Positions 26,750-35,154 of a DNA stretch of 64,000 nt are shown one piece after another. How positions within the stretch are numbered: the stretch's first letter is position 1; each line of letters starts with the position of its first letter. Position numbers and translations under genes: made by a program. The DNA is from Acidobacteriota bacterium (GTDB lineage Bacteria > Acidobacteriota > Terriglobia > Terriglobales > Acidobacteriaceae). The DNA is taken from NCBI GenBank assembly GCA_021793405.1, contig JAJYSV010000001.1, positions 1 to 64,000 on the forward strand, in the 5' to 3' direction. The notes beneath the pieces are model-generated. The model saw nothing but the letters and a program-made list of their open reading frames with translations, was not told the DNA's origin and searched no databases.

Positions 26750-27700
26750 ATGAAAGAAAGTAGCGATTGGAAGGAAAGCAGCAACTGGAAATTGACGCTG
26801 GCATACGATGGAACGGATTTCCACGGCTGGCAGATACAGCCGGGAAGGCCAACGATCCAAGGATTGCTGGCGGAAGCTGTTGCTGCGATTACCGGGGAGC
26901 GCGTGCTGCCGCAGGGATCCGGTCGGACCGATGCGGGCGTTCACGCACGGGGGCAGGTCGCGAGCTTTTCGCTGGCGGCTGCGATTCCGGCAGAAAATTT
27001 GCAGCGCGCGCTGAATCGTATTCTTCCAGCCTCCATTCGCATTCTTTCCGCGGAGCGGATGCCGGCGGAGTTCCATGCCAGGCACAGCGCGGTCGGCAAA
27101 GTCTATCAATATAGAATCCTTCGCGGTGCCATTTGCTCTCCGTTTCTGGCGCGCTACGCCACATGCTGGCGCTGGCCGCTGGATCTGGCGGCGATGCAAC
27201 AGGCAGCGCAGGCAATCCTCGGCGAATATGATTTCACTTCGTTTGCCGCATCGGCTCCGGATCGGACGACGAGGATGGCAAGCGAGGAAGCGTGCGCACA
27301 GCCGCTCGACTCTGGACGGCCAGGGAGGGAGCGGTGGGAGGGAGAGCCACCTCGGTCAAACGTGCGACGGATCGAGCAGTCTGAATGGCAGCGAGAATCG
27401 CTTTCAGTTCCCTTACCGGATGTGCTGGCCACGCTACCTGCAGGATCGAACGCTGAAAACTCGGACGATTCTGAAAACGACTATGTGACGGCAGGCGCGG
27501 CGGAAATTTTTACTTACACGGTGCGCGGGAATGGGTTTCTGCACCACATGGTTCGCAATCTTATCGGCACATTTTTGGAGATCGGCCGGGGCCGCATGGC
27601 AGCGACAGACATGACACGCATTTTGGATGGGCGTAATCGCTCTCTCGCTGGACCTACCGCAGCCGCCAACGGACTATGCCTGATGAGGGTCCTCTACTGA
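26750..27700 (+). CDS. truA: tRNA pseudouridine(38-40) synthase
   Basis: Isomerises uridines 38-40 in the tRNA anticodon arm. The 316-residue protein shows LTLAYDGTDFHGWQ, catalytic Asp61 in GSGRTDAGVHA, the YQYRI segment, and the C-terminal GNGFLHHMVRNLIGT. Family members are usually about 250-270 residues. The excess here lies at residues about 178-250, a Ser/Asp/Glu-rich loop region between DFTSFAAS and the GNGFL block. Start at 26750 with a weak purine-rich stretch upstream. Confidence 0.93.
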   Translation: MKESSDWKESSNWKLTLAYDGTDFHGWQIQPGRPTIQGLLAEAVAAITGERVLPQGSGRTDAGVHARGQVASFSLAAAIPAENLQRALNRILPASIRILSAERMPAEFHARHSAVGKVYQYRILRGAICSPFLARYATCWRWPLDLAAMQQAAQAILGEYDFTSFAASAPDRTTRMASEEACAQPLDSGRPGRERWEGEPPRSNVRRIEQSEWQRESLSVPLPDVLATLPAGSNAENSDDSENDYVTAGAAEIFTYTVRGNGFLHHMVRNLIGTFLEIGRGRMAATDMTRILDGRNRSLAGPTAAANGLCLMRVLY

Positions 27701-27809
27701 GGCGGGGCCGCGAGCGGGCAAGACCAACTGCACGACGCGATCTCCGATAGACTGGAAGCGGTCGATCGCAGGCAGAGACTGGCTTCGACTACCACGTTCC
27801 GGATTCCTC

Positions 27810-29084
27810 ATGTCGTCAACCGTTGCCAGCTCGACGTTTCAAGTCATCAGCCAACTGGCGAGGCAGCCCGCCGTGCATCGCGCGTTCCAGTGGTTTCATT
27901 TGCAGGAAATGCAGATGCGCGAGTGGCATCGCCAGGTCGCGTCGATCCCGGCTCCTCCCTTCGGAGAAGCAGACCGAGCGCGTTGGGTGGCGGAACAATT
28001 TGCAACGCTCGGGCTGGAAGACGTTGGCATCGACGACTGCGGCAACGCGCTGGGATGGATGCGCGGAGCTATAAAGGTACAACCGGGGCAGGAGCCCCGC
28101 GCATCTCGCCCGTGTACGCTTTTTTCCGCTCATCTCGATACCGTGTTTCCGGCTGAAGCCATCGGCCAGCCGGTGCAGGAGGGCAGCATTCTGCGGATTC
28201 CGGGAGCCAGCGACAACTGCGCGGGCATCACGGCTGTGCTGGGAGTCGCCGCAGCCATGCGCGCCGCCATGTTGAGACCGGAGAACGACATTCTTTTCGC
28301 GTGCAATGTTGGCGAAGAAGGGGAAGGCAACCTGCGCGGGATGCGATATGTATTCACGGAATCGCAGTTCGCCGCGCGGATTCATTCCGCTGTGATTCTC
28401 GATGGTGCTGGCACCGATACGATCGTGACCCAGGGTCTGGGCAGCAAGCGTTTTCGCATTACCATCAGCGGCCCCGGCGGTCATTCCTGGACGGATGCGG
28501 GCATTCCCAACCCCATCATGATCCTGGCCAATGCCCTGACAGCAATGGGCCGGCTCCAATTGCCCGGTTCCCCGCGAACCACATGGAACGTAGGGCATAT
28601 AGAAGGAGGCACGTCGATCAATTCGATTCCACAGCGGGTTGAGGCGCGCATCGATACGCGCTCGACCGACTCGGCGATCCTATTGCAACTGGAAGAACAT
28701 ATCCATGACGCGGTGGAAACCGCTGTCGAGGAGGCGAATCGCACGACGAGGGACCTGCCGAGCGAAAGCCATGGTCCAGACCCCATCCAGTTTGAAATCG
28801 CAACGATCGGAGAGCGCCCCGCCGCCGCGCTTCGGAAGGATGCGCGCATCCTCAACACGGTGCGAGCCGTCGACCGGCATCTCCAGATCCAGAACCACGT
28901 CAGCACCGCCTCCACGGATGCGAACATTCCGTTATCCCTGGGCATCGAAGCCGTCAGTCTTGGCGGTGGCGGCAGCGGCGGGGGTGTCCATACGCTGGAG
29001 GAGTGGTTCGATGCCGCGGGACGCGACCTTGCCCTGCGCCGCATTCTGCTGCTCTTGCTGGCCCTGGCGCAATCGGAATCGTAA
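27810..29084 (+). CDS. M20-family metallopeptidase
   Basis: A 424-residue cytoplasmic dizinc aminopeptidase/carboxypeptidase-like enzyme. Zinc and catalytic residues are visible: His108 and Asp110 in FSAHLDTVFP, the bridging Asp135 in GASDNCAGI, and the EE pair 169-170 in VGEEGEGNLRG. A typical dimerisation insert (SGPGGHSWTDAGIPNPI) follows, and GGGGSGGGVHTLEEWFD near the C-terminus supplies the last ligand region. The preferred substrate (di/tripeptide or N-acyl amino acid) is unknown. The DMT transporter starts 44 bases later. Confidence 0.88.
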   Translation: MSSTVASSTFQVISQLARQPAVHRAFQWFHLQEMQMREWHRQVASIPAPPFGEADRARWVAEQFATLGLEDVGIDDCGNALGWMRGAIKVQPGQEPRASRPCTLFSAHLDTVFPAEAIGQPVQEGSILRIPGASDNCAGITAVLGVAAAMRAAMLRPENDILFACNVGEEGEGNLRGMRYVFTESQFAARIHSAVILDGAGTDTIVTQGLGSKRFRITISGPGGHSWTDAGIPNPIMILANALTAMGRLQLPGSPRTTWNVGHIEGGTSINSIPQRVEARIDTRSTDSAILLQLEEHIHDAVETAVEEANRTTRDLPSESHGPDPIQFEIATIGERPAAALRKDARILNTVRAVDRHLQIQNHVSTASTDANIPLSLGIEAVSLGGGGSGGGVHTLEEWFDAAGRDLALRRILLLLLALAQSES

Positions 29085-29128
29085 TGGGTTCCCATACTCG
29101 CCGACCACTTTGAACGATCGAACCGCCC

Positions 29129-30130
29129 ATGACAGATACAGCTTCGCCAAGAATCTCGCGCAACGTCCTCGCCCATCTGCTGATGTTCGCGGTGGTGATG
29201 CTGTGGGGCGCGACCTTTGTGCTGATCAAGGAAGCGCTCGCCGACATCGCGCCGCAGTGGTTCAACGCGCTGCGCACGATCCTGGCCTTTGGCTGCCTGG
29301 CGCTGGTCTACCGCAAGCAGTGGCGGCAACTGACCCGGGAGGCGTGGCTGTTTGGCGCTGCTGCCGGCGCCAGCCTGGCGGTCGGATATGTTTTCCAGAC
29401 GCAGGGACTCGCCTACACGACGCCCACCAATTCCGCGTTCATTACGGCGCTGGTGGTGGTGATGGTCCCGCTGATGGCGACGCTGCCGTGGTTGCGGCCT
29501 CCGGGGACCGGCGCGCCGGGATGGCCGGCATGGATGGGCGCTTTGTTGGCGCTGCTGGGCGTGGCGCTGTTGACGGTTCCGTCCCATGCGCGATGGACGG
29601 TGCTGTTCTCCGCGGGCGGCAAAGAGAGCCTGGGAAATTTGCTGACACTTTTTTGCGCGCTGGGATTTTCGCTCTACGTCATCGCGCTGGCGCACGCCTC
29701 GGGGAGGGTCCGCTTCGAGCAACTCATCCTGTTGCAGATTGGCTTCTGCATGGTTTTTTTGACCATGGCGGCATTCATTCTGGAGCCGCCGCGGCCGGGC
29801 GCTCTGGCGCATGCATTTTTGCCGGGAAGCCCGCTGATGCAGCCGCTGGTTGAAGTTGCCCTGCTGGTGACAGCGATTCTGGGGACGGCCGCGGCCTTTG
29901 GCATCCAGACCTGGGCCCAACAGGTGATCCCGGCGGCCAATATGGCGGTAATTTTGACGCTGGAACCGGTGTTTGCGTGGCTGACAGCGTTTGTGGTGCT
30001 GCGGGAAAGGTTGGAACCGCGCCGAGGACTGGGAGCGTTGCTGGTGCTGTTCGGCATTTTCGCTGCGGAAGTGTTGCCGCGCTGGAGGCAGCGAAGCGGG
30101 CAGACCGGCAACTGTTCCACTCCTGGATAG
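29129..30130 (+). CDS. DMT superfamily (EamA) transporter
   Basis: A 333-residue membrane protein with about ten hydrophobic helices in two homologous halves. The first half carries the EamA-like WGATFVLIKEALADIAPQWF; the second ends in AANMAVILTLEPVFAWLTAF, the usual conserved block. The basic C-terminus is cytoplasmic. Family members export amino acids or other small metabolites. With an M20 peptidase just upstream, export or uptake of an amino-acid product is a tentative link. Confidence 0.87.
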   Translation: MTDTASPRISRNVLAHLLMFAVVMLWGATFVLIKEALADIAPQWFNALRTILAFGCLALVYRKQWRQLTREAWLFGAAAGASLAVGYVFQTQGLAYTTPTNSAFITALVVVMVPLMATLPWLRPPGTGAPGWPAWMGALLALLGVALLTVPSHARWTVLFSAGGKESLGNLLTLFCALGFSLYVIALAHASGRVRFEQLILLQIGFCMVFLTMAAFILEPPRPGALAHAFLPGSPLMQPLVEVALLVTAILGTAAAFGIQTWAQQVIPAANMAVILTLEPVFAWLTAFVVLRERLEPRRGLGALLVLFGIFAAEVLPRWRQRSGQTGNCSTPG

Positions 30131-30329
30131 TCGCTACGATGTATCGAGGAGGCAAAACTCTGCAAGATAGCTGTTACGCTTTCCCCTAATAGTGCGTCTA
30201 ACTAAGGTGACCCATGATCTCCGCTGACCGCCGCATGGTGGATGCAGCCGGCTGAGACGTTATACTGATCTATTGTTGCCCCCACCAAGACATTTCACAT
30301 ACAGCACGCTTAACGAGGATCGACCACAC

Positions 30330-32024
30330 ATGAACGCCTGGAAAGTCTGGATAGAGAAATTCCGCACGCGCCGTCTGAGTTTTACCTTCGCAATCCTTGC
30401 GACGCTGTCTGCCGGGATACTGATCGGGTCCGTTATGGCCCATGGAGTCAATGGAAAAGAAACGAATGTCGACAGCTCAGATGCGCAGCCGCTGCAGATC
30501 CCGAGTCCGGTCAATTTGTCCACCGACTTCACCAAGATTGCGAAAGAGGTGGGTCCGGCGGTGGTCAACATCAACACCGTCTCGTATCCCAAGAATTCCA
30601 GCGGCCGAGGCTTCCAGGGTAACTTGCAGGGACCGGATGACAATACCCCCGACGGGGACGGCCAGGATGGACAAGGACAAGCACCGGGCCAGGGACAAGG
30701 ACAAGGCCAGGCCCCAGGGCAGGGCCAGGGCGGCGACAATGGCATGCAGGATTTCTTCAATCACTTTTTCGGCTTTGGCGGCCCGCAAGGGCCAGAAGGT
30801 CAAGCTCCGGACGGCGGCGAGCGCGAGGCGCTGGGCTCCGGTTTTATTGTGGATCCGCGCGGATACATCATCACCAATAATCATGTGGTCGATAAGGCCG
30901 ATAAAATCAACGTGAAGCTCACCACCGATCCTGTCGGGTATCCAGGACATCCGGCCAAGGTTGTCGGCGTCGACAAAGACACGGACATCGCTGTTTTGAA
31001 AATTACCGTGGACCACCCGCTGCCCACCATCAAACTGGGCAATTCCGACGGAACGCAAGTGGGCGATTGGGTGATTGCGATCGGCAGCCCGTTTGGCCTG
31101 AACCAGACGGTGACCGCGGGCATCATCTCGTCAAAGAACCGGTCGATTGAACCCGGCAACCCTGGCGAGTTTCAGCATTTCCTGCAAACAGACGCGGCCA
31201 TCAATCCGGGAAACTCCGGCGGTCCGCTGGTCAACATGGATGGCCAGGTGATTGGCATGAACACGGCCATTTACACGCAATCCGCCGGCAATGAAGGCAT
31301 CGGCTTCGCCATGCCATCCGATTCGATTGCCAACGTGTACAACCAGTTGATTGGACCCGAGCATAAAGTGGTGCGCGGATCGATCGGCATCAGCTTCCAG
31401 TCCATTGTTTCGCCTGCTGTTGCCCATGTGTACGGATTCAAGAATGGCGTCATCATCAGCTCGGTTCAGCCGGGATTCCCGGCGGCCAAGGCCGGACTGA
31501 AGGCGGGGGACATCATCGTCAGCATTGACGGACGACCGGTCAAGGACGGCGACGATCTGATCTCCGATATTGCTTCTCGCAAGCCGGGCAGTACGGCCAC
31601 CCTCGGTTACATTCACGATGGCAAACAACAGACGGCAACGATCACCATCGCGAACCGGGCTGACATGATGGCAGCACTGAACAACCAGGCTGCGCCGGGC
31701 GGCAGCTCGAACGGCCCACAGCAAAGTGGGACCAGCAAGCTGGGACTGACGGTGAGCAATGTGCCGCCGGACATGGCTTCGAAGGCTGGAATCACGGGCG
31801 GCGTGTTGATCAGAGGCATACGCCCGGGCTCATTCGCCGACAGTGTGGAGGGTCTGGCTCCGGGTGAGGTGATCTTGCAGATGAATCGCCAACCGATTGA
31901 GAATGTGCAGCAGTTCCAGGATCTGGCTTCAAAGCTGAAATCGGGCGACGACGTCGTTTTCCTGATAGTGGATCCGCAGCACGCCAACCTGGGTAACACC
32001 TACGCGGGGGAAACGCTTCCATAA
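30330..32024 (+). CDS. HtrA/DegP-type periplasmic serine protease with two PDZ domains
   Basis: A 564-residue envelope quality-control protease. An N-terminal hydrophobic segment (residues about 16-38) acts as anchor or signal. A low-complexity Gln/Gly/Pro linker (GQGQAPGQGQGQGQAPGQGQ) occupies about 112-138. The trypsin-like domain has His185 in TNNHVVD, Asp219 in KDTDIAVLKI and Ser296 in NPGNSGGPL. Two PDZ domains follow (about 355-450 and 475-560, each with GLKAGDIIV- or LAPGEVIL-like carboxylate loops). GAGGA lies ten bases upstream of the ATG. Probably heat- or envelope-stress regulated, but no site was recognised. Confidence 0.93.
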   Translation: MNAWKVWIEKFRTRRLSFTFAILATLSAGILIGSVMAHGVNGKETNVDSSDAQPLQIPSPVNLSTDFTKIAKEVGPAVVNINTVSYPKNSSGRGFQGNLQGPDDNTPDGDGQDGQGQAPGQGQGQGQAPGQGQGGDNGMQDFFNHFFGFGGPQGPEGQAPDGGEREALGSGFIVDPRGYIITNNHVVDKADKINVKLTTDPVGYPGHPAKVVGVDKDTDIAVLKITVDHPLPTIKLGNSDGTQVGDWVIAIGSPFGLNQTVTAGIISSKNRSIEPGNPGEFQHFLQTDAAINPGNSGGPLVNMDGQVIGMNTAIYTQSAGNEGIGFAMPSDSIANVYNQLIGPEHKVVRGSIGISFQSIVSPAVAHVYGFKNGVIISSVQPGFPAAKAGLKAGDIIVSIDGRPVKDGDDLISDIASRKPGSTATLGYIHDGKQQTATITIANRADMMAALNNQAAPGGSSNGPQQSGTSKLGLTVSNVPPDMASKAGITGGVLIRGIRPGSFADSVEGLAPGEVILQMNRQPIENVQQFQDLASKLKSGDDVVFLIVDPQHANLGNTYAGETLP

Positions 32025-32076
32025 TTCGACGAAATAAAGATAGATAAATAATTGATATTGAAAGGCTTAATCATCC

Positions 32077-32114
32077 ATAGAGGCGGTGTCTTATAGACTG
32101 GGCTTCGCCTCTAT
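32077..32114. terminator. Hairpin downstream of the HtrA-type gene
   Basis: ATAGAGGCG and CGCCTCTAT form a perfect 9-bp stem around a 20-base loop, about 50 bases after the protease stop and 67 bases before the next start. There is no T-run after it, so it may be a terminator or a regulatory palindrome for the downstream gene. Confidence 0.4.
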
Positions 32115-32180
32115 CGCACTCGCTGAAGATTGTCGATGTATGCACCACCGGGCTGGTCCCGCTTGCTTTGGAGGGTGCAG

Positions 32181-32771
32181 ATGTCTAAAATTGCTCTACC
32201 CTTGACAACCATGTTCCCTCCCCCTCGAACTCGCGTGCCTGCTGCCGCCGGGATTCTGATCCTGGCACTCAGTCTGGCTGGCGCTGCGTTTGCATCCTCT
32301 CAAACATCCGCGGCCAAGACGCATGACAAACGCGTCAGCCACTTGACGACAAAACGAAGCAAGGCAACCAGCCACCGTGCCTCCCTGCACCACACTTCCT
32401 ATAGCCGCACCGCGCATCGTCGCAGGTCGAAGCATCATCGCCCCGCAGTACTGGGACAGCGGACGATGGACCCGCAGCGGGCGATCGAGATCCAGCAAGC
32501 CCTGATCCAGGCGCATTACCTGAGTGGCAGCCCCACTGGACGGTGGGACTCGGACACGCAGGCGGCGATGGTGAAGTACCAGACAGATAATGGCTGGCAG
32601 TCGAAGATCACTCCCGACTCGCGCGCACTTATCAAACTGGGCCTGGGCCCACAACGGGATGCGGGGGAATATTCCTCGAATCCGGTGGGAATCTCAAAGA
32701 CTCCCACCGCCTCGACCGATACGGTCCGCAGCATGGCCACGTCCGAGATTCCACTGACTTCCAACAACTGA
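32181..32771 (+). CDS. Exported peptidoglycan-binding-like protein
   Basis: A 196-residue product. GGAGGG sits just before the ATG at 32181. The signal segment is AAGILILALSLAGAAFASSQ; a Lys/Arg/His/Ser/Thr-rich basic linker follows (residues about 50-95). A PG_binding_1-like three-helix domain then reads AIEIQQALIQAHYLSGSPTG, then RWDSDTQAAMVKYQTDNGW (about 100-150). The C-terminal tail is Ser/Thr-rich. Likely cell-wall associated, with the basic linker perhaps touching polyanions; no catalytic domain is present. Confidence 0.75.
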   Translation: MSKIALPLTTMFPPPRTRVPAAAGILILALSLAGAAFASSQTSAAKTHDKRVSHLTTKRSKATSHRASLHHTSYSRTAHRRRSKHHRPAVLGQRTMDPQRAIEIQQALIQAHYLSGSPTGRWDSDTQAAMVKYQTDNGWQSKITPDSRALIKLGLGPQRDAGEYSSNPVGISKTPTASTDTVRSMATSEIPLTSNN

Positions 32772-32837
32772 TCGACTCCGGCGAGATTGCCGCGGACGGA
32801 TTGCGAGCGGTGCTTCCCGCGCGTTGATTTGACTTAC

Positions 32838-34193
32838 TCATTCCGTTCCGCCATTCAGGAAGATTCGCTCACCGGCGAGCAGATCGCGCATGGTTTCCCG
32901 GCGGCGAATCAGGCGATGCCGATTCCCTTCCACCAAGACCTCCGCCGCGCGGGGACGGGAATTGTAATTGGAGCTGAGAGACATTCCATAGGCGCCAGCA
33001 TCCAGAATGGCGAGGAAATCGCCAGCCCCGAGGGCGGGCAGTTCGCGGTCGCGGGCGAAGAAGTCTCCCGTCTCGCAGACTGGACCGACGACATCGACCA
33101 CGGCGGAGGGACGGTTCCGCTGGCGGCGCAGAGGCAGAATCGAGTGGTACGCCTGGTATAAGGCGGGACGAATCAAGTCATTCATGGCGGCGTCGGTGAC
33201 GACAAATGTTTTCGATCCGTTGCGCTTGGTGTAGAGCACCTGGGCTAACAAAGCACCTGCCTGAGCGATGATGAACCGACCCGGCTCCAGCAGCAAATCG
33301 CCATCAAAACCGGCGAGTGCGGTGCGGATGTGCTGCGCATATCCACGCACTGCGGCCATCGGATCGAAAGCCTGAGCGTCCTTGCGGTCTTTGCCCGTTG
33401 GCGCGGGATCATCATAGGAAATGCCGAGGCCGCCGCCCGCGTCGATGTGCTGAATTCGAATGCCGTGAAGCGATTGCAATTCGCGCACCATCTCCATCAC
33501 CCGCTGCAGCGCTTGCCCAAAGGGCTCCGTCACGCGAATCTGGGATCCGATATGCACACTGACACCTGTGGGAACCAGGTAGGGACTTTTTGCGGCGCGT
33601 TGATAGAGTGCGGTTGCATCCCCAATGGCGACGCCAAACTTGTGCGTTGTCATCCCGGTAGAAATGTAGGGATGGGTGGCGGCGAAGACATCGGGATTGA
33701 CGCGCATCGCCACGGGCGCGCGCTTGCGGAGGTGCCGGGCCCGCTGCTCCAGCAGATCGAGCTCGGCTGGGCTTTCAACATTGAAGACAAGAATGCGCGC
33801 GGCCAGGGCGGCGTCGATCTCCGCAGCGGTCTTGCCAACTCCGGAAAACACGACCCGGCGCAGGCTGGATTTTGCGGCCTGGCGGACGCGTTCGAGCTCC
33901 CCACCGGAGACGATGTCGAAGCCGGTGCCAGAGGCCGCCAGCAGGCGCAGAATGGAAAGATTCGAGTTCGCCTTGACGGAATAGCAGACGGTGGCACGCA
34001 TTCCAGCGAAGGCTTCGGCGAACAACTGGACACGCCCGAGTATGTTGGTTGCCGAGTAGACATAGAGCGGCGTTCCATACTCGCGGACCAGCCGAGCCAG
34101 GGACACGCGATCGCACAATAAATCACGGTCCCGCGCGCCAGCGTAGTGAAATGGACGGGTGGGAACTTCCTGCAATCGGTTCACTGGACTCAA
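32838..34193 (-). CDS. lysA: Diaminopimelate decarboxylase
   Basis: Last step of lysine synthesis: meso-diaminopimelate to lysine, PLP dependent. The 451-residue protein has the PLP lysine Lys74 in CYSVKANSN, VHIGSQI, GGGLGISYD and LLEPGRFI, and the C-terminal CETGDFFARDRELP block with the active-site Cys. The start is a TTG at 34193 with GAGGG seven bases upstream. It overlaps the stop of the upstream alpha/beta hydrolase gene as TTGA, so the two are translationally coupled. Confidence 0.94.
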   Translation of the reverse strand: MSPVNRLQEVPTRPFHYAGARDRDLLCDRVSLARLVREYGTPLYVYSATNILGRVQLFAEAFAGMRATVCYSVKANSNLSILRLLAASGTGFDIVSGGELERVRQAAKSSLRRVVFSGVGKTAAEIDAALAARILVFNVESPAELDLLEQRARHLRKRAPVAMRVNPDVFAATHPYISTGMTTHKFGVAIGDATALYQRAAKSPYLVPTGVSVHIGSQIRVTEPFGQALQRVMEMVRELQSLHGIRIQHIDAGGGLGISYDDPAPTGKDRKDAQAFDPMAAVRGYAQHIRTALAGFDGDLLLEPGRFIIAQAGALLAQVLYTKRNGSKTFVVTDAAMNDLIRPALYQAYHSILPLRRQRNRPSAVVDVVGPVCETGDFFARDRELPALGAGDFLAILDAGAYGMSLSSNYNSRPRAAEVLVEGNRHRLIRRRETMRDLLAGERIFLNGGTE

Positions 34194-35041
34194 TGGGTTT
34201 CCCTCGCAGCGCGGGCGGAATGTTGGGGCCTGTATTCGCGATCTAGAAAATCTGCAATCAGGGTTGCCATGTTTTGCGGCTGCTCCAATGGAGCGTAATG
34301 ACCGGCATCTGCCAGCAGATGAAACTCGGCGTGCGGCACCCGCTCGGCGATCACATGCATCTCAGTCGGGGTGCTGCCCGGATCTTCTCCGCCAGCCAGG
34401 GCGCATACCGGCACATGGATCGTCTCGAGCGTGGAGACCGAGTCGGGCCGCTGCATGAGTCCCTGCTGGACGGCCAGCATCGATTCGAGCGAGAAGCCAT
34501 CCATCATCGCGCGAGCGGCTGCACGGACTTCGGGATGAAGCCGTTTTGCTGTGGGCCCGACCAGCGTATCCGCAGTTTGATCGAAAAACTTTTGCAATCC
34601 GCCGGGTTGCTGCGCGGCGTGCATGGATTCGCGGCGCTTTTCGCGGTTGGCTTCCGTGTCCGGCTGAGGCTTGCCACAGGTGACGACCAGCGCTGCCATC
34701 TCTTGCGGAAAACGCCGCCAATATTCGTAAAGCGTATAGCTGCCAATGGAGCAGCCGATGAAGGCCGCCTGCTGAATCTGCAGGGCCTGCAGGACCGCAT
34801 GGGTATCGTCGGCCAGCCGGGTCATCGTGATGACGCCGGTTCCGGCAGTCGACTGGCCGTGCCCGCGAAGGTCCACCAACGTGAGGCGATATCGGTCGGC
34901 GAGCAGTTCGGCAACGGGCAGCCAAAAGGCATGGTGGACAGGCGTGGGATGCAGCAGAATCACGTCTGGTCCCGTACCGATCGTGGTGGCAAACAGGCGC
35001 GCTCCGTCATGTTCAAGCTGCATGGGCGACTCGATTTCCAT
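34190..35041 (-). CDS. Alpha/beta hydrolase
   Basis: A 283-residue single-domain hydrolase. It shows LLHPTPVHHAFW, DLRGHGQST, nucleophile Ser98 in IGCSIGS (GxSxG) and catalytic His in DAGHYAPLEQP. It resembles 3-oxoadipate enol-lactonase-like esterases, but the substrate is not determinable. It lies directly upstream of lysA with a four-base overlap, an odd partner for lysine synthesis. The promoter region holds a perfect 19-bp palindrome (35087-35105). Start at 35041; Met7 is an alternative. Confidence 0.83.
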   Translation of the reverse strand: MEIESPMQLEHDGARLFATTIGTGPDVILLHPTPVHHAFWLPVAELLADRYRLTLVDLRGHGQSTAGTGVITMTRLADDTHAVLQALQIQQAAFIGCSIGSYTLYEYWRRFPQEMAALVVTCGKPQPDTEANREKRRESMHAAQQPGGLQKFFDQTADTLVGPTAKRLHPEVRAAARAMMDGFSLESMLAVQQGLMQRPDSVSTLETIHVPVCALAGGEDPGSTPTEMHVIAERVPHAEFHLLADAGHYAPLEQPQNMATLIADFLDREYRPQHSARAARETH

Positions 35042-35086
35042 GTACGTCCACTATAAAGGACGAACAGGACGGAAGAGGCCACGGGA

Positions 35087-35105
35087 TTATCGTCCAGGAC
35101 GATAA
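35087..35105. promoter_or_regulatory. 19-bp perfect palindrome, candidate operator of hydrolase-lysA
   Basis: TTATCGTCC-A-GGACGATAA, nine-base arms around one central base, 46 bases upstream of the hydrolase start. On the minus strand it overlaps a GATAAT sequence that could be a -10 box, suiting repression by a dimeric regulator. The regulator is not identified. Confidence 0.55.
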
Positions 35106-35154
35106 ATCGCGACAGTGATTGTGCGATTGACCAGCCTCTGATTCCAGCAAACAC

